64,000 nucleotides of DNA from Saccharum officinarum (lineage: Eukaryota > Streptophyta > Magnoliopsida > Poales > Poaceae). A program made the translations under genes and the position numbers. This document shows positions 1 through 11,239 of this stretch, piece by piece. The notes below the pieces were generated by a model. The model was not told the origin of the DNA. It did not search any database and saw only the letters and a list, made by a program, of their open reading frames with translations. Positions within the stretch are counted from its first letter, which is position 1. Every line of letters starts with the position of its first letter. The stretch spans positions 100,770,036 to 100,834,035 of the forward strand of contig CM036168.1 in the NCBI GenBank assembly GCA_020631735.1, given 5' to 3'.

Positions 1-447
1 TAGGCTAGGCTGTTCGAAAGGTATGTACGTTGAATTTGCCGGCCCTTAACTTACAGAAGATTCATGAAATTGGAAGTCTGCTACTGCACGGTCCAGTAAT
101 TACTTTTCCTACGTTCTACTACTAAAGTAAATCTGTCCATGACCTGGTGATTTCCTATATTATTGAAATAACTAGAGGCCAGCTGGATTGTTGCTTTCAG
201 CAAAGAAATAACCTCGAAACTGTTCTACTGGGTGAAAATTGAAAAGCAAGCTGGTTCCATGAAATCCTTTCTTGATTTGTTATAGATTTTCTTGGTCATG
301 AAGCTACAAAGTTGATACATATGTCACTTGCACTGGGCGCGACTGGGTGCAGTTGCTTGTGCATTCAATATTTCAATTTCAACAGATCAGGATCAGGTGC
401 ATGATGCTGTTGGTTCTGTTCAGTTGACAATCATCATCGGGGGCAAA

Positions 448-479
<32 letters not shown>

Positions 480-1226
480 AGAAAAAAAAAACAGGGACAC
501 ATGTTTGATATTTCCCTTCGCTCCATGCCGCCTTTGTTTTCGACTACGAAGTCAACCTGTGGTGTCTCCGGTGTCCGGTGTAGGATTAATGGTGATCTCG
601 GTGGATTATTTCTCTTTTTCTTTTTGGAAAAGAAGTGGTCTGTTTCTGTGTAGCTAGACTCCACCATACTGAAATAATCATGCTTACGTTGCTCTGCTAA
701 CGCCAAATTGTAATCTATACCCACATAACGAAGTGACCAGGGCGATTAATTGAGCATTACCTATGCAGCATTGACAATGGCAAGTATGATTGACATTTTT
801 AAACAAATTCAAATGAACCTGGTTGCGACTGGGCAAGAATGTCGTCAGTTGACTAGGTCCTTCGGTGACTGTTGTCCTTCAGGCTCCTGCTAGGCCAAGT
901 ACGTGTGCATGTTTAAGCAATCCACAGCTTACCGAAACAGGGCGAATCCAGTTGTTGGAACGTAAAAGAAAAAAAAGGTTGCCATCTGTAACGTAAACTT
1001 CAGTACGTTTATGCTTGTGTCATGAATACACAGTCAATCAATCTGAATCCTGAACTTTGTTATGCACAACTTCCCCTGTGGAGGAGAAGGAAAAGGTCAC
1101 ACAATTACATCAGAATATAAATCCATATACACATGTATAAAAAATGAAAAACAATTATCACGTTACTTACACGAACGAACAAAACTGTATACTTTGAGCG
1201 GGTATCACGCCTAAGCTTCACATGAA
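1..1226. other. Intergenic, 3' of laccase 1
   Basis: No gene is visible. This is the downstream flank of the minus-strand laccase that ends at 1227. It is AT-rich apart from a short AAAG microsatellite and contains no long open frame with recognisable protein features. The two overlapping open frames around 330-720 read through the microsatellite and look like chance frames. Confidence 0.6.
447..482. repeat. (AAAG)n microsatellite
   Basis: An AAAG/AAAGA run of about 35 bases, grading into an A-tract. It explains the Lys/Glu-rich plus frame and the Phe/Leu/Ser-rich minus frame here. Confidence 0.9.
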
Positions 1227-4200
1227 CTAGGCTGTGTGTTCATGAAGAACAAAGAAAAGAAGAACAGAACACAAGAAACAAGCGAGGTGTCCCGTAGCTC
1301 TCCGTCCAGGTCCAGCAGCGGAATTGGAGGTAGAGGTACCCGTGTGCTCCCTGCGCTGAGGAAGGCTGGGCGACGGTTTGTGGTTCACCGCGCGCGGACT
1401 TTGCAACGGCGATCCCGCCGGCCGCGGTGATTCTGCTGGTGCCGGAGCTAGGATTGGGGCAGGGGCCGGGACTGGCACCGGCGCTGCTGCTACCGCCGCC
1501 GCGGCCGCGTAGTGCTGCGCGTCGCATACTCCCACCCAATCCCCAGGCGGCGTAGGGAGCGTCGTGCCGGGCGTCGTCCCGCTCTCCACCTGAAACACCA
1601 TGCCCAGGCCCATGGGCACGTGCGGGTCCAGGTGGCAGTGAAAGAACCACATGCCTGCATAGAGTCCACAATTTCAGCCCACTCGTTAGGCCCAAAATAT
1701 ATGTATCTCATGGGCTGAATCTACAGAAGAAGGGAGACCTGGATTGTTGGCGACGAACCGGATGACGGCCCAGCCACCGCCGGGCACGGCGATGGTGTTG
1801 CGGGCCACCGGGTCCACCAGGTTGTAGGCCACGCTGCCCGGGGTGAAGCTGCCCATCCCCTGCGCCAGCACGAAGAAGTTGAAGCCGTGGAGATGGATCG
1901 GGTGGTTCTCCGTCGGGACGGCTGCCGGGTTCTGCAGCACGATCTCCACCACCGAGTTGTAGCTGAGCTTCTTCAACCTGGTCCCCACCGCCATCGCCGT
2001 GCCGCTTGGCGGCGGGCCGTCCGGGAAGTCGGCCGTGAAGACCCCCGTCACTCCGTTCACGTGCGCCCCCAGGAGAGACGTCTCGGGGACGGGAGGCGGA
2101 ACGAGACGCCGTTCATCGCGGCGGCGGCGGCGGTCCCGTTGCACCTCGTCTGCGACGGGTCGCAGGGCAGCTGGCCGAGCCCCAGCTCGATGGTCATGCT
2201 CACGTCCACCGGCGACGGCACCGCGGGCGTGCCCAGGCCTCTCAGCCCGAAGTAGAAGGCGTTGGCCGTCCCGGAGTCGGAGCTGGACGGCATGGTGGGC
2301 ATCGCGGGCGGGTTGGTGGACGTGCCGTTGTACTGGAAGATGGCGGTGGCGGTGGTGGTGTCCGACGCGGCGAACGTCAGCGGGCTCATGGTGTCGTGCG
2401 CCAGCACCGCCATGTAGTAGCTCCCGGGCGCGGCGTTCGTGGTCACCAGCGCGTCCACGGTCTGGCCCGGCGCGAGCACGAGCGTGTCCGTGTTCAGGTT
2501 GGCAGTGTAGCCCGCGTCCACGGCGACGACCGTGAAGTTGTGGCCGGCCACCTTGAAGAAGAGGTGCGAGTTGAGGCCGGCGTTGACGACCCGGAGCAGC
2601 ACCCTCGTGTTGGGCTCCACCACCGCCGTGAACGTCTCATCTATACCAAATCAAATGAAGCGGTAATAATTAAGTAATTAATTACCCAATCTCTGTCACT
2701 GCATGCAATTTACAATTTCACCAAGTGTTCGATGACGCGATGCACACGTACTTGCGCACTGGTACAGCAGGCCGGTTTTGCCGTTAACTGTGAACGCGTC
2801 GGATTGGGTGGGAAGCTGACCGGCCAAGATGGCGTCGCTCTCGACGTCGACCACATTGCGGTTCCACCACTCGCCTGTTCATGACAACCTCATCCAGAGA
2901 CAAGAAACGTCAGATTCTTCTTTTGTGTCCTCGATCAGCAACGAGCTATCTATCACGAGCGGCGCGCGCGGCTGGCAGTGCCAAGCCAAGCGGCCGTCCA
3001 GAATGCAGTACAGCGCGGCAGTTAGCGGTTACCGAGCACGATGGGGACCTCCTTGTCCGGCGCCGGGAAGGGGTAGGCGTTGCCGCGCCTGGGCCGGATG
3101 ATGAAGGCGCCGTACACCGTGGCGCGGAGGAAGGAGGAGTGCGCGTGCCACCACAGCGTGCCCTCCTGCCCCGGGACGCTGAACCGGTACGTGTAGGAGC
3201 TGCTGGGCTGGATGGGGCACTGCGTCACCATGCTCGGCCCGTCCGCCCACGGCGTCATGAGCTGGAGCACACCATGCCTGTCAATTCTCCCAGCAAGCAC
3301 CCACACTGTTAGGCCAACTCTGCTGGATTCAAAGTTTCAGACTCAAGTGGTGTTAGGGTTGGCAGCGGGTCGGGTTTGGACCCGAAACCCGCGGGTACCC
3401 GACCCGATGGGGGCGGGGGCGGGTGCAATTTTCGCCCTGCGGGTTTGCGGGTTCGGGGACCCAAAACGGGGCGGGTCGGGTGCGGGTTTTATGTTTCCCC
3501 CGCGGGTGCCCGTCGGGGACCCGAAATGGTTGAATGCTAATAAAAAAGCCCACCAAGCCGTTGGCCCATTAACCTTAACCCTATACAGGTATATATATCC
3601 TCCTCTCCTCTAGTCGGCAGTCAGCCTCCACTCGACTCGAGGAGTCGAGTACGACGTTTCCCCTGCCCTCCACTCGACGTTTCCCCTGCCCTCCAGTCCT
3701 CCACTCGACATTTCCCCTGCCGCCGCCGGTAGGCAGCCCTCAGGCGGAGCACAGGGTGCAGCGCAGCGCCCGCGCCGCCGCAGGCTGCGGCCGTTGTCCG
3801 CCCGACGCTGCACGTCGCAGGCAGCACCGCAGCAGGGAGCAAGGAGCATTGATCGATTCCTGTGGAACTCTCCCCCACCCGAACGCAGCAAGGTGCATTG
3901 ATCGATTCCTTCGCCTTCTGTTGGTGGTAAGGAACCCTAACCCTACCTTGCTTTTGTGCTATATGTAATCCATCAATTAGTCAGTTAGTAGTTGATTTGT
4001 TTGCCGCTTAGTAGATTGTTGGATGGATCATCGTGGTGCACTGCATGATCTGCATGATCTCAATTTGCATGGTTAGTTTGACTATGTCATGGTGCACTGC
4101 ATGATCTCAATTTCCGGGTTTCGGGGAACCCGTCGGGTTTCGGGGACCCGGCGGGTTCGGGGCTGGGTGCGATTCTTCACCCGTAACAGGTTTCGGGGCG

Positions 4201-5962
4201 GGTTCGGGTTTTATTTTCGGGTCTCTGGTGCGGGTCCGCGGACGCTCGACCCGCCCCGAACCCGACCCGTTGCCATCTTTAAGTGGTGTCGTGCCGTTAC
4301 TGTCCAAGTGCACCGAATAGACCATTGCTGTATCTTTCAGGTGCAAAAGACAGTGTGAAAACCATGCAAATTAAATTCTTCTCTTATTAGTGGAGTACTC
4401 ATAATTGCTACTAGTAGCAGTCTAGATTACGTTTCTGGGTGATTCTGACGTTAATCCACTCCTGAGTGTTCTAAGTGGAGTTTATATGGCACTCCATGTC
4501 TCGCTTTTTTGTGAGCTTTTTGGATGCATTCTGTTCTAAAGATAGACCGTATCTTGTTTCAAAAAAGAAAAAGAAAAAGATAGACCGTATCATTTTTACA
4601 CTTGAAGAATATTGGGATGAGCATTCACACAGTTACAGGCTATGTTTCGACAGGTAAGATGTCCTATTCAGAGACTTCACTTTCGGCTTCAGGATGGAGG
4701 CTAAGAAAAATCAGATAAACCTATCAAAACCATCACACCCATGACCCAATAAAACACTGGGATGGCAGGTTCCTTACGGCACCTTGTACATGTCTTTGAT
4801 GTCGCAGCCGACTTTGATGTCTCTAACAGAGCAAATAACTCATAGCAACTGTAATGCTGTCTTTTTGTGACAAAATAAACCTCAGCTGTCTTTTATTTTT
4901 TTATATAAAAAAGTTGAAATTCATGTACAGGCGCACTAGGGGCGGCGGTGACTTGACGACTTCCACTCGCTGAATCTGGCCGTTCCAGGGGAGGATATCC
5001 GGAAACAGGATGTGTCGAGGTTGTAGTTTTATTCTTTTTTTAGCTGTGTGTTCTACTCTTTGTTGAGAGGTGAGTCAAAGTAGTCTTATATCTTTTTGGC
5101 TGTCCGTATCTTTTGTGGATATAGAGGCCGGATTATGAATCCGTTATTAAAAAATGTACAGGCCTGCCGTGCTGTCTTTCGACGACAAACACGAAGATGA
5201 TGACAAAGAAGAAGCAGCTTCTCAAGTTGAAGTATAGGAAGTTACCAGTGGATGGTTATGTTGTATGGTGAATTGTTGACGACTTTGACGGCAACATCAT
5301 CACCTTCGTTCACTTCTATCGACGGGCCCGGCAGCTGCCCGTTCACGGCAATAATGCTGGTGCTGCTGCATAGCTGATTGATTTGCATTCTCCCCACCTA
5401 ATAACAACATTTTACAGATAAGCATACATACCGTTTCAACAAACACGCGCAAAATTGCGTGTCCTCGAAAAGGAAAGCTAAGCATGTCGTCGTTCGCGAG
5501 CTAGGGAGGGACCGCTGGCCGTGCTGTGCTGTGCTGTGCATTGCAGATAAGGATGTTCCATCAAATCCTAGCAACTGAACTCTCCCAACAACCAGCGAGT
5601 TCAGAGTTTTAGGTGTACGGTTTCTCCATTTTTGTCAGGCATGCATAAGGCCTAACCTGATGCTGAATTCATGATAAGCTAGCTAGATTGTACCTCTCGC
5701 GCCTACCAGCTTGTTCTTTCATGAAGCACAGCTGAGAACTGACTGAGACAAGTTGGTCTACTGTTCTTGTCAAAAGCTTCAGTTTCTAAACTCTACCAGA
5801 TGAACTGAGACTGATCGAATATAACTCGAATGCAAGGAGATCGAAGGGACAAAGAGAAAGAGAGAGAAGTACTGTGAACGTGTATTTCGCCGTCGCCGCA
5901 TCCGCCGCCGGTCCGACGAGAAGAATCGCGAGCGCGAGCGCCAGCAAAAGCTGCACCACCAT
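1227..5962 (-). CDS. Laccase (multicopper oxidase), six exons, frameshifted copy 1
   Basis: Secreted blue copper oxidase of the laccase family, which oxidises monolignols and other phenolics in the apoplast. Exons on the minus strand: 5962-5873, 5397-5246, 3277-3033, 2874-2752, 2640-1739, 1654-1227. All junctions are GT-AG and phases agree. Exon 1 encodes a signal peptide beginning [15 protein letters not shown] with an AADA/ATA cleavage region. Copper motifs are visible in order: IHWHG (exons 2/3 junction), WWHAHSS (exon 3), HPIHLHG (exon 5), [11 protein letters not shown] (exon 6). The family is usually 550-600 residues. This copy would be about 646 because exon 6 runs on into a Pro/Ala-rich segment and ends in a hydrophobic stretch. 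Exon 5 is split between two frames near 2087-2098 (one base missing or two extra), so a continuous protein is not encoded as read. Either it is a recent pseudogene or there is a sequence error. Intron 2 holds a hAT element. The start is fixed by the signal peptide. Confidence 0.88.
3353..4280. mobile_element. hAT transposon in laccase intron 2
   Basis: A 928-bp insertion flanked by the perfect 8-bp duplication AAGTGGTG (3345-3352 and 4281-4288), the size expected for hAT. The ends are imperfect inverted repeats (TTAGGGTTGGCAGCGGGTC at the left; the complement of the right end reads AAAGATGGCAACGGGTC). Both termini are packed with GGGTTCGGG/ACCCG repeats typical of plant hAT subterminal regions. 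The interior has a TATA-like run near 3591 and a leader-like region, but no transposase frame, so it is a non-autonomous internal-deletion copy. Confidence 0.85.
4289..5245. other. Remainder of laccase 1 intron 2
   Basis: Intronic sequence between the hAT insertion and the exon 2 donor (GT at 5245-5244). It is AT-rich with A- and T-tracts and has no recognisable gene. Confidence 0.6.
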
Positions 5963-6082
5963 GGATGGAAAAAGGTCGAGCAGAGTCCGGCAGAGTCAGA
6001 GAAGGGAGGAAGACGAAGCAGAGGCCGGCAAAGCTATCCTAGTGTGTGCGACATGTGTAGCGCGATCCAAAGGAACACGATA

Positions 6083-6092
6083 AGTATATATA
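6083..6092 (-). promoter_or_regulatory. TATA box of laccase 1
   Basis: The minus strand reads TATATATAC about 120-130 bases upstream of the laccase ATG (5962). It is the only TATA-like site between the start codon and the hAT MITE at 6228, so the core promoter is very close to that insertion. Confidence 0.5.
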
Positions 6093-6227
6093 CAACCCAA
6101 GGCTTTCTTTCGGCAAGTTCTGGAGGAATGACTTGGATAGGATTCCCGTATATATGGCCAATTTCCGTGACCGCGACATAAAGCTTGGCTGGCTTCTCTC
6201 ACACACGCGCTCCTGTTTAGTGAGGTG

Positions 6228-6708
6228 TAAGGCTGGACGAAAAACTCGAAGCTCGTTAGCTCGCTCGGCTCGTGGCTGGCTCGGCTCAGCTCGGCTCGGC
6301 TCGTTAGGATAACGAGCCGAGCCGAGCTAGGATTTTAGCTCGTTAGCTATAACGAGCCAACTCGAGCTGGCTCGTGAGCCGCTCACGAGCCAAACGAGCC
6401 GTAGTTTTAGAGAAAAAATCATCATAACTTATATTAGTTTTGTATTACTTCATGTTTTGCACTTCACAAATAGATAATATGTTAGCTCATATGAATATTT
6501 TGTTCGATTTAAAGCTATTGAATATATTATTTTTATATTATTAATATTTTTATGCTTTAGATAAATACAAATATTATATTTTGTATTTTTTTTCTGACTC
6601 GCGAGCCTAACGAGCCAGCTCGAGCTCGTAACGAGCCGAGCCGAGCTGGCTTTCTGGCTCGTCCAGAACGAGCCGAGCCGAGCCGAGCCAGCTCGTTTAC
6701 CGGCCTTA
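6228..6708. mobile_element. hAT MITE, GCTCG-rich family
   Basis: A 481-bp element with the perfect 8-bp target duplication GTGAGGTG (6220-6227 and 6709-6716). Termini are TAAGGC...GCCTTA. Both subterminal regions are arrays of GAGCCGAG/GCTCGGCTC-type repeats around an AT-rich core. There is no coding capacity. It lies about 270 bp upstream of the laccase 1 start codon. Confidence 0.88.
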
Positions 6709-6716
6709 GTGAGGTG

Positions 6717-7161
6717 TTAGTGCCCCCGAATTATTTTATGCGACGGCCTGATCGAAATGACAGGGAAATCAATGCCACCTCGGCCACTATCTGACCGTTA
6801 GCCTGTTCATGCTAGCTCCGTTTGCAGTATCAAATCCGTGGGAAATCCAATGGAACAGTGTCGAATTCTGTTTCCTGGCTAGATTTGCTGACACGTCGCG
6901 GTGGCGTTTTCATCAGAGGCAATCAGGTGTTTTACCTCTGCACACAAACGGAAATTTATTTTTCTGACGAAGATTCATGGTTAGCGTACGAACTTAGGTT
7001 TTGCAATCAGGGAGGCATAGGAAAACAATTAGGGCAGGGGAAACATGATTGCAAGAACAGCTAATCGCATGCCTCCAAATCGCCTTTCGGGTCAAGAAAA
7101 GCAGCTCTGAACGAAGCTGAATCAGGTAACCCACATTTGGAGTAAACTATTATCTAGACAA
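6717..7161. other. Intergenic, nothing recognised
   Basis: Mixed-composition spacer. The 80-residue open frame at 6822-7064 has no recognisable motif. Confidence 0.5.
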
Positions 7162-7166
7162 TAGTT

Positions 7167-7655
7167 TGTTAGAATGATCTCCTAACTATAGAAAGCCCAA
7201 CGACTTTTTTGGACCTTGACTCGCGCCCTGATCGGGGGCGCCCAACCCATCTATGGCTGGAGGCCCCCCGTCACCCTGCACTATAAAAAGAGGTGGGGGC
7301 CGGCGGCTCAAAGCACGAGGTTCGCCTGGGCCGCATTCCCACCGACAAACTCTAAACCCGATCTCGAGTAGGGGCGCAGCCAAGTGACGGGAAGCACCTC
7401 CGCCTCCACTCCATCACCGCATCTTCGTCATCGCCGATCTCCACTGTACCGACATTCTCTCCAACGAACTAGCTGGCAACCACCGGATCGAGCTCCAACG
7501 CCACCGTCCCTTCCACCGATGGTTTGCTCGATCTCACTTCCTTCTCTCTCTACCTCTCTCTCGGATCTAGTAGAACTTGTACTAGGTTTTGTTCATACCC
7601 AAATGTAAAGAGCAACCCCACTGATCTACTGCTACTCGATCCTAATAGTCTAGCA
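7167..7655 (+). mobile_element. Solo LTR (489 bp, Copia-sized)
   Basis: Begins TGTTAG and ends CTAGCA, flanked by the perfect 5-bp duplication TAGTT (7162-7166 and 7656-7660). A TATAAAA box lies at 7282-7288, followed by a GC-rich leader region, which sets the orientation as plus. There is no primer-binding site or internal domain, so it is a solo LTR left by LTR-LTR recombination. Superfamily is inferred from length only. Confidence 0.85.
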
Positions 7656-7660
7656 TAGTT

Positions 7661-8539
7661 TACTACCAAAAAAAATCAATTAAACACCAACATTTGGTCG
7701 GGTAGATTTGGATTCATTGGACATTTGGCATTGATGTGCTGTCAATGATATACTAGTAGCCAACAACACAGTAGTTGTGCTAGGCCAGCAGAAGGTGTGT
7801 ATATTTATGTAGTCCTATGGAGTATGGAGTCGGTGAACAAAAGGGCGGCGGGCAGATTAAAAGATCTTATCACAGATAGACCTTGTGAAGCAAAGAATCT
7901 CCTCCCCTGCTCCGCTGAAGATGTTGAGTTGTGATTACAGTCACGCATCACGGGCCTATAGCAAACAAGAGGGTGTACATCTGTACCGCACGAGATGGCA
8001 CCAAAAAGAGGAAAAATGACCTGAAAATCATGTGGCGCGGTGGATCGGGGAAAGTCTATCTTCACGGGATAACGCCCTGATGTCTATGCATACGGGCGAG
8101 AATTCATCACAAAGTCCATCATCCTTCGTGTGGGGATCGGGATACCCGTTTCCCCGTGCGTATGCGTCCGAGAGGAGAGACCGAGAGGATCCAGAGTGTA
8201 CTAGCCCCCGAATCGTGAAAGGACAGCTGTAGGATGGCGTCCTCCCAGTCCCGGTGCACCAACCCTGACGGCTGCGCACAGCCGCACAGAGTCGGTCCAC
8301 CATGTACGGTTGCCTGAAGAAGAAACAATCAGATGTATTTTGCTCTTTTTTTTTAAAAAAAATATATATATAATACAAGTACGAATGTATGCGCTGGAGA
8401 TGCGGGATGGCTACCTTGAATTCAGCACAATACAACTATACAATGCCCCGTCCGTTTCAAGGATTAACACATTTTGTTCCTTTTTGACCCGTCACATTTT
8501 GTTGCTTCGTGATTTGTCAATTCAGTATGTGCACCGTTA
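7661..8539. other. Spacer, nothing recognised
   Basis: Overlapping short open frames on both strands (about 8028-8435) show no protein motif. I see no gene. Confidence 0.4.
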
Positions 8540-8541
8540 TA

Positions 8542-8780
8542 CTCCCTCGGTCTCAAAATAGTTGTCTTAGATAAATTTATTTCAAATTTGATCAAATTTA
8601 CAAAAAATACTAATGTTTATGATACCAAATAAGTATCATTAGATTTATCATGAAATAAATTTTCATATTATACCTATGCGGTGTCGTAGGTATTGATGTT
8701 TTTTCTATAAATCTGGTTAAACCTGAAATGGTTTGACTTAGGACAAACCTAAAACATTAGTTATTTTGGGACGGAGCTGG
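8542..8780. mobile_element. Stowaway (Tc1/mariner) MITE
   Basis: Left end CTCCCTCGGTCTCAAAATA and right end TATTTTGGGACGGAG are diverged inverted copies of the Stowaway terminus, with TA at both flanks. The interior is AT-rich and non-coding, about 240 bp as expected. Confidence 0.75.
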
Positions 8781-8782
8781 TA

Positions 8783-9426
8783 CTTAATAGAGTCCAAAGC
8801 ATGCCAAAAATGGGGGACAAGTCGTTCGCTAGAGATTTGTTGAAAATGCCGCAGGAACAAAAACGCACACCAAACCAACCTTGCGGCAATACCTGTTCTG
8901 ATCCAAACTATTTGCTAACTTCTCTATCGAATTGAGGAAGGGATGTTTCTTCAAAAAAAATTGAGAAAGGGAGTTTTATTATCCTCAATTGAGGAGTTCA
9001 AAAAGATATTTCTCGGTCGAATTTCTAAATTTATTGTCCATAACAGTTTTTTGTATAGCTCATAGCTGAAGCAAACAGACCCATATATGTTTTATACGGG
9101 CTTTAGCCAAAAACAAGAATGTATAAATTGGACTTTACCTTACTTAAACTTGTAGTTATAGGAGAAGCTTTTACTTGCATTGATATTTTCAGTATGCATG
9201 GTCGTTTAAGTCCCCACACATTCAAGCAAAGCTTCAAATCATTTTTTTAGGGATTAGGTGGTCGATTTTTAAAATTAGAAGTGTGAAATCGGTATGGACT
9301 AAAATGCACAGTTTATCTACGACCAGAGAACATGCAATAGCTTCAAATGTGGGTCTGGCGGCTTGCAACTGAAATCGCTCTCAAATTAAATATTTCAGGT
9401 CAACCAGGGATTGCATATAATTAATT
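8783..9426. other. Spacer, nothing recognised
   Basis: AT-rich sequence upstream of the LINE fragment; no open frame or repeat I can name. Confidence 0.5.
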
Positions 9427-11026
9427 TGGCAGCGCTGGGAGCTCCTCACACGGCCAAAGTTTGATGGAGGTATGGGCTTTCGTGATCTAAAGATGTTTAA
9501 TTTGGCTATGATGGGAAAGCAGGGATGAAGGCTAATCAACAAGCCAAATTCTCTCTGTGCAAGAGTGTTAAAGGGTCGATATTATCATGATACGGACTTC
9601 CTGTCAGCAACAAGGAGGAAGCACGCTAGCCAAACTTGGCGTGCCATCTTAGCAGGCAGAGAAGTGCTAGAGAAAGGGCTCTTAAAAAGGATTGGTGATG
9701 GAAATTCTACTAGTATCCGGCATGACCGGTGGATTCCAAACCATTTTGACGGGCGTCCACTGATCGTGCCCGATAACCCGCAGGTTACTACGGTGTCTGA
9801 TCTGATGACTGATAGTGGTGGTTGGAATGAAGAACTGATCAAGCACCAGTTTGTGGATGTCGATGCTCACGCTATTTTGTGCACACCGATCAGAGGAGCT
9901 GGAGAGGATTTTTGGTCCTGGGAGCTGGAGGTTCATGGTCACTACTCAGTAAAATCTGCCTACAGGCACATATACAGTAAGCAGTGGCACCAAAGTGATC
10001 AAAGAGCGGCATCGTCCTCAGGTGACCAAACATGGAAACACATCTGGCGATTATGTGTTCCCCCGAAGGTCCGTGTTTTCTGGTGGCGCGTGGTGAACGA
10101 GTTCCTGCCGGCCAAAGGAATTCTCCATCGAAGACACATCGAATCCATCCTGAATTGCGACGTCTGCGGCTCGGAGGAGGAGTCCATCAAACACGTTCTC
10201 CTGGACTGCACGATAGCTCGGCGTTTTTGGGAGCAAACACATGCTCTGACGGGAGTCAAGATGCCGAGGCTGCATCCACAGACATGGGCGTGGGATTTGA
10301 TTAACCCAAGCCACTGCCTGGAGCGGAATGCGGTGATCATCCTCTGTGGTATGTGGTCATTGTGGATGGGGTGAAACAAAAGGAAACATGGTGAACCGGA
10401 AATTCCGATGAGGAGGGCTGTTGAGTGGCTCAAGGATACTGCTTTTGATCTGTGGCAACTCTCGCACTCGATCAAGCACAAAGGACCGACGAGAGTGCCG
10501 CAACATTGGAAGAGTCCACCGCCGGGCTGGACCAAATGCAATGTCGACGCATCTTTTATAGCCGACGAAGGACGAGGAGCAACTGGAATGGTACTCAGAG
10601 ATGAGGAGGGACGAGCTTGCGGAGGAAGAGCGCTGTGGTATGATCATTGCCTAAATGCTTTGACTTCGGAAGCGTCGGCCTGCTGTGATGGAATCCAGTT
10701 CGCCCTAGATCAAGGAGTGCAGCGTCTGGTCTTGGAGACTGACTGCCAGGTGCTTGCCAACTTGTGGGAGCAACGACGGTACCAGTCTGAAGTCGGTCCT
10801 ATCCTACAACAGATTGAAATTTTAAGGCGGAGTTTAGATGATTTCTCTTTGATTTTTTTCTAGTAGATCTTGTAATAGTCTAGCTCATTAATGTGCAAAG
10901 CCAGTATCCCGTTCGCACCCGGTGGAGAAGTGGCTTGTACCACTACCGGGCTTAAGGGTTATCATAGAAAACGATTATAATCATGTTCACGATGGATGAA
11001 TGAAGCTCCGGCTGTTCTAAAAAAAA
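9427..11026 (+). mobile_element. 5'-truncated L1-type LINE with RNase H domain
   Basis: The reading frame starts at 9427 (WQRWELLTRPKF, GGMGFRDLKMFN), the segment just after the reverse transcriptase in plant L1 elements. It continues through a zinc-binding reverse-transcriptase-associated region (CDVCGSEEESIKHVLLDC, about 10157-10210) and a C-terminal RNase H-like domain (NVDASFIADEGRGATGMVLR, then LTSEASACCDGI, and LETDC near 10733-10747). It ends at a TAG near 10861. The 3' untranslated region ends in a short A-run at 11019-11026. The frame is broken by TGA at 9526-9528 and at 10372-10374, so it is a dead copy. The 5' part, including most of the reverse transcriptase, is absent. Confidence 0.88.
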
Positions 11027-11239
11027 CAGGTGCTGCAACCGCAAAGAACATGGTAGCGGGTGTAGTATATACTTTCATCACCCGAACAGGAACAATCGCA
11101 TTCTCAGATCATCATAATGTACAGCTTGCATTCTTCTCGTTCGAAACATTTGTACTTTTGTTGGCTGTGTCTGTATCCGTGGTCCCGTGGCCAGCTGGTT
11201 CCGTTGAAACGTACACGGCACACGCACACCGGAACAGCC

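Noticed and set aside
1236..2535. Plus-strand and alternative minus frames over the laccase exons
   Set aside because: They overlap well-supported laccase exons in other frames; high GC content leaves them open by chance.
10408..10863. Separate host RNase H-like gene
   Set aside because: It is in frame with the upstream LINE protein across one stop codon and is the usual C-terminal domain of plant L1 elements.
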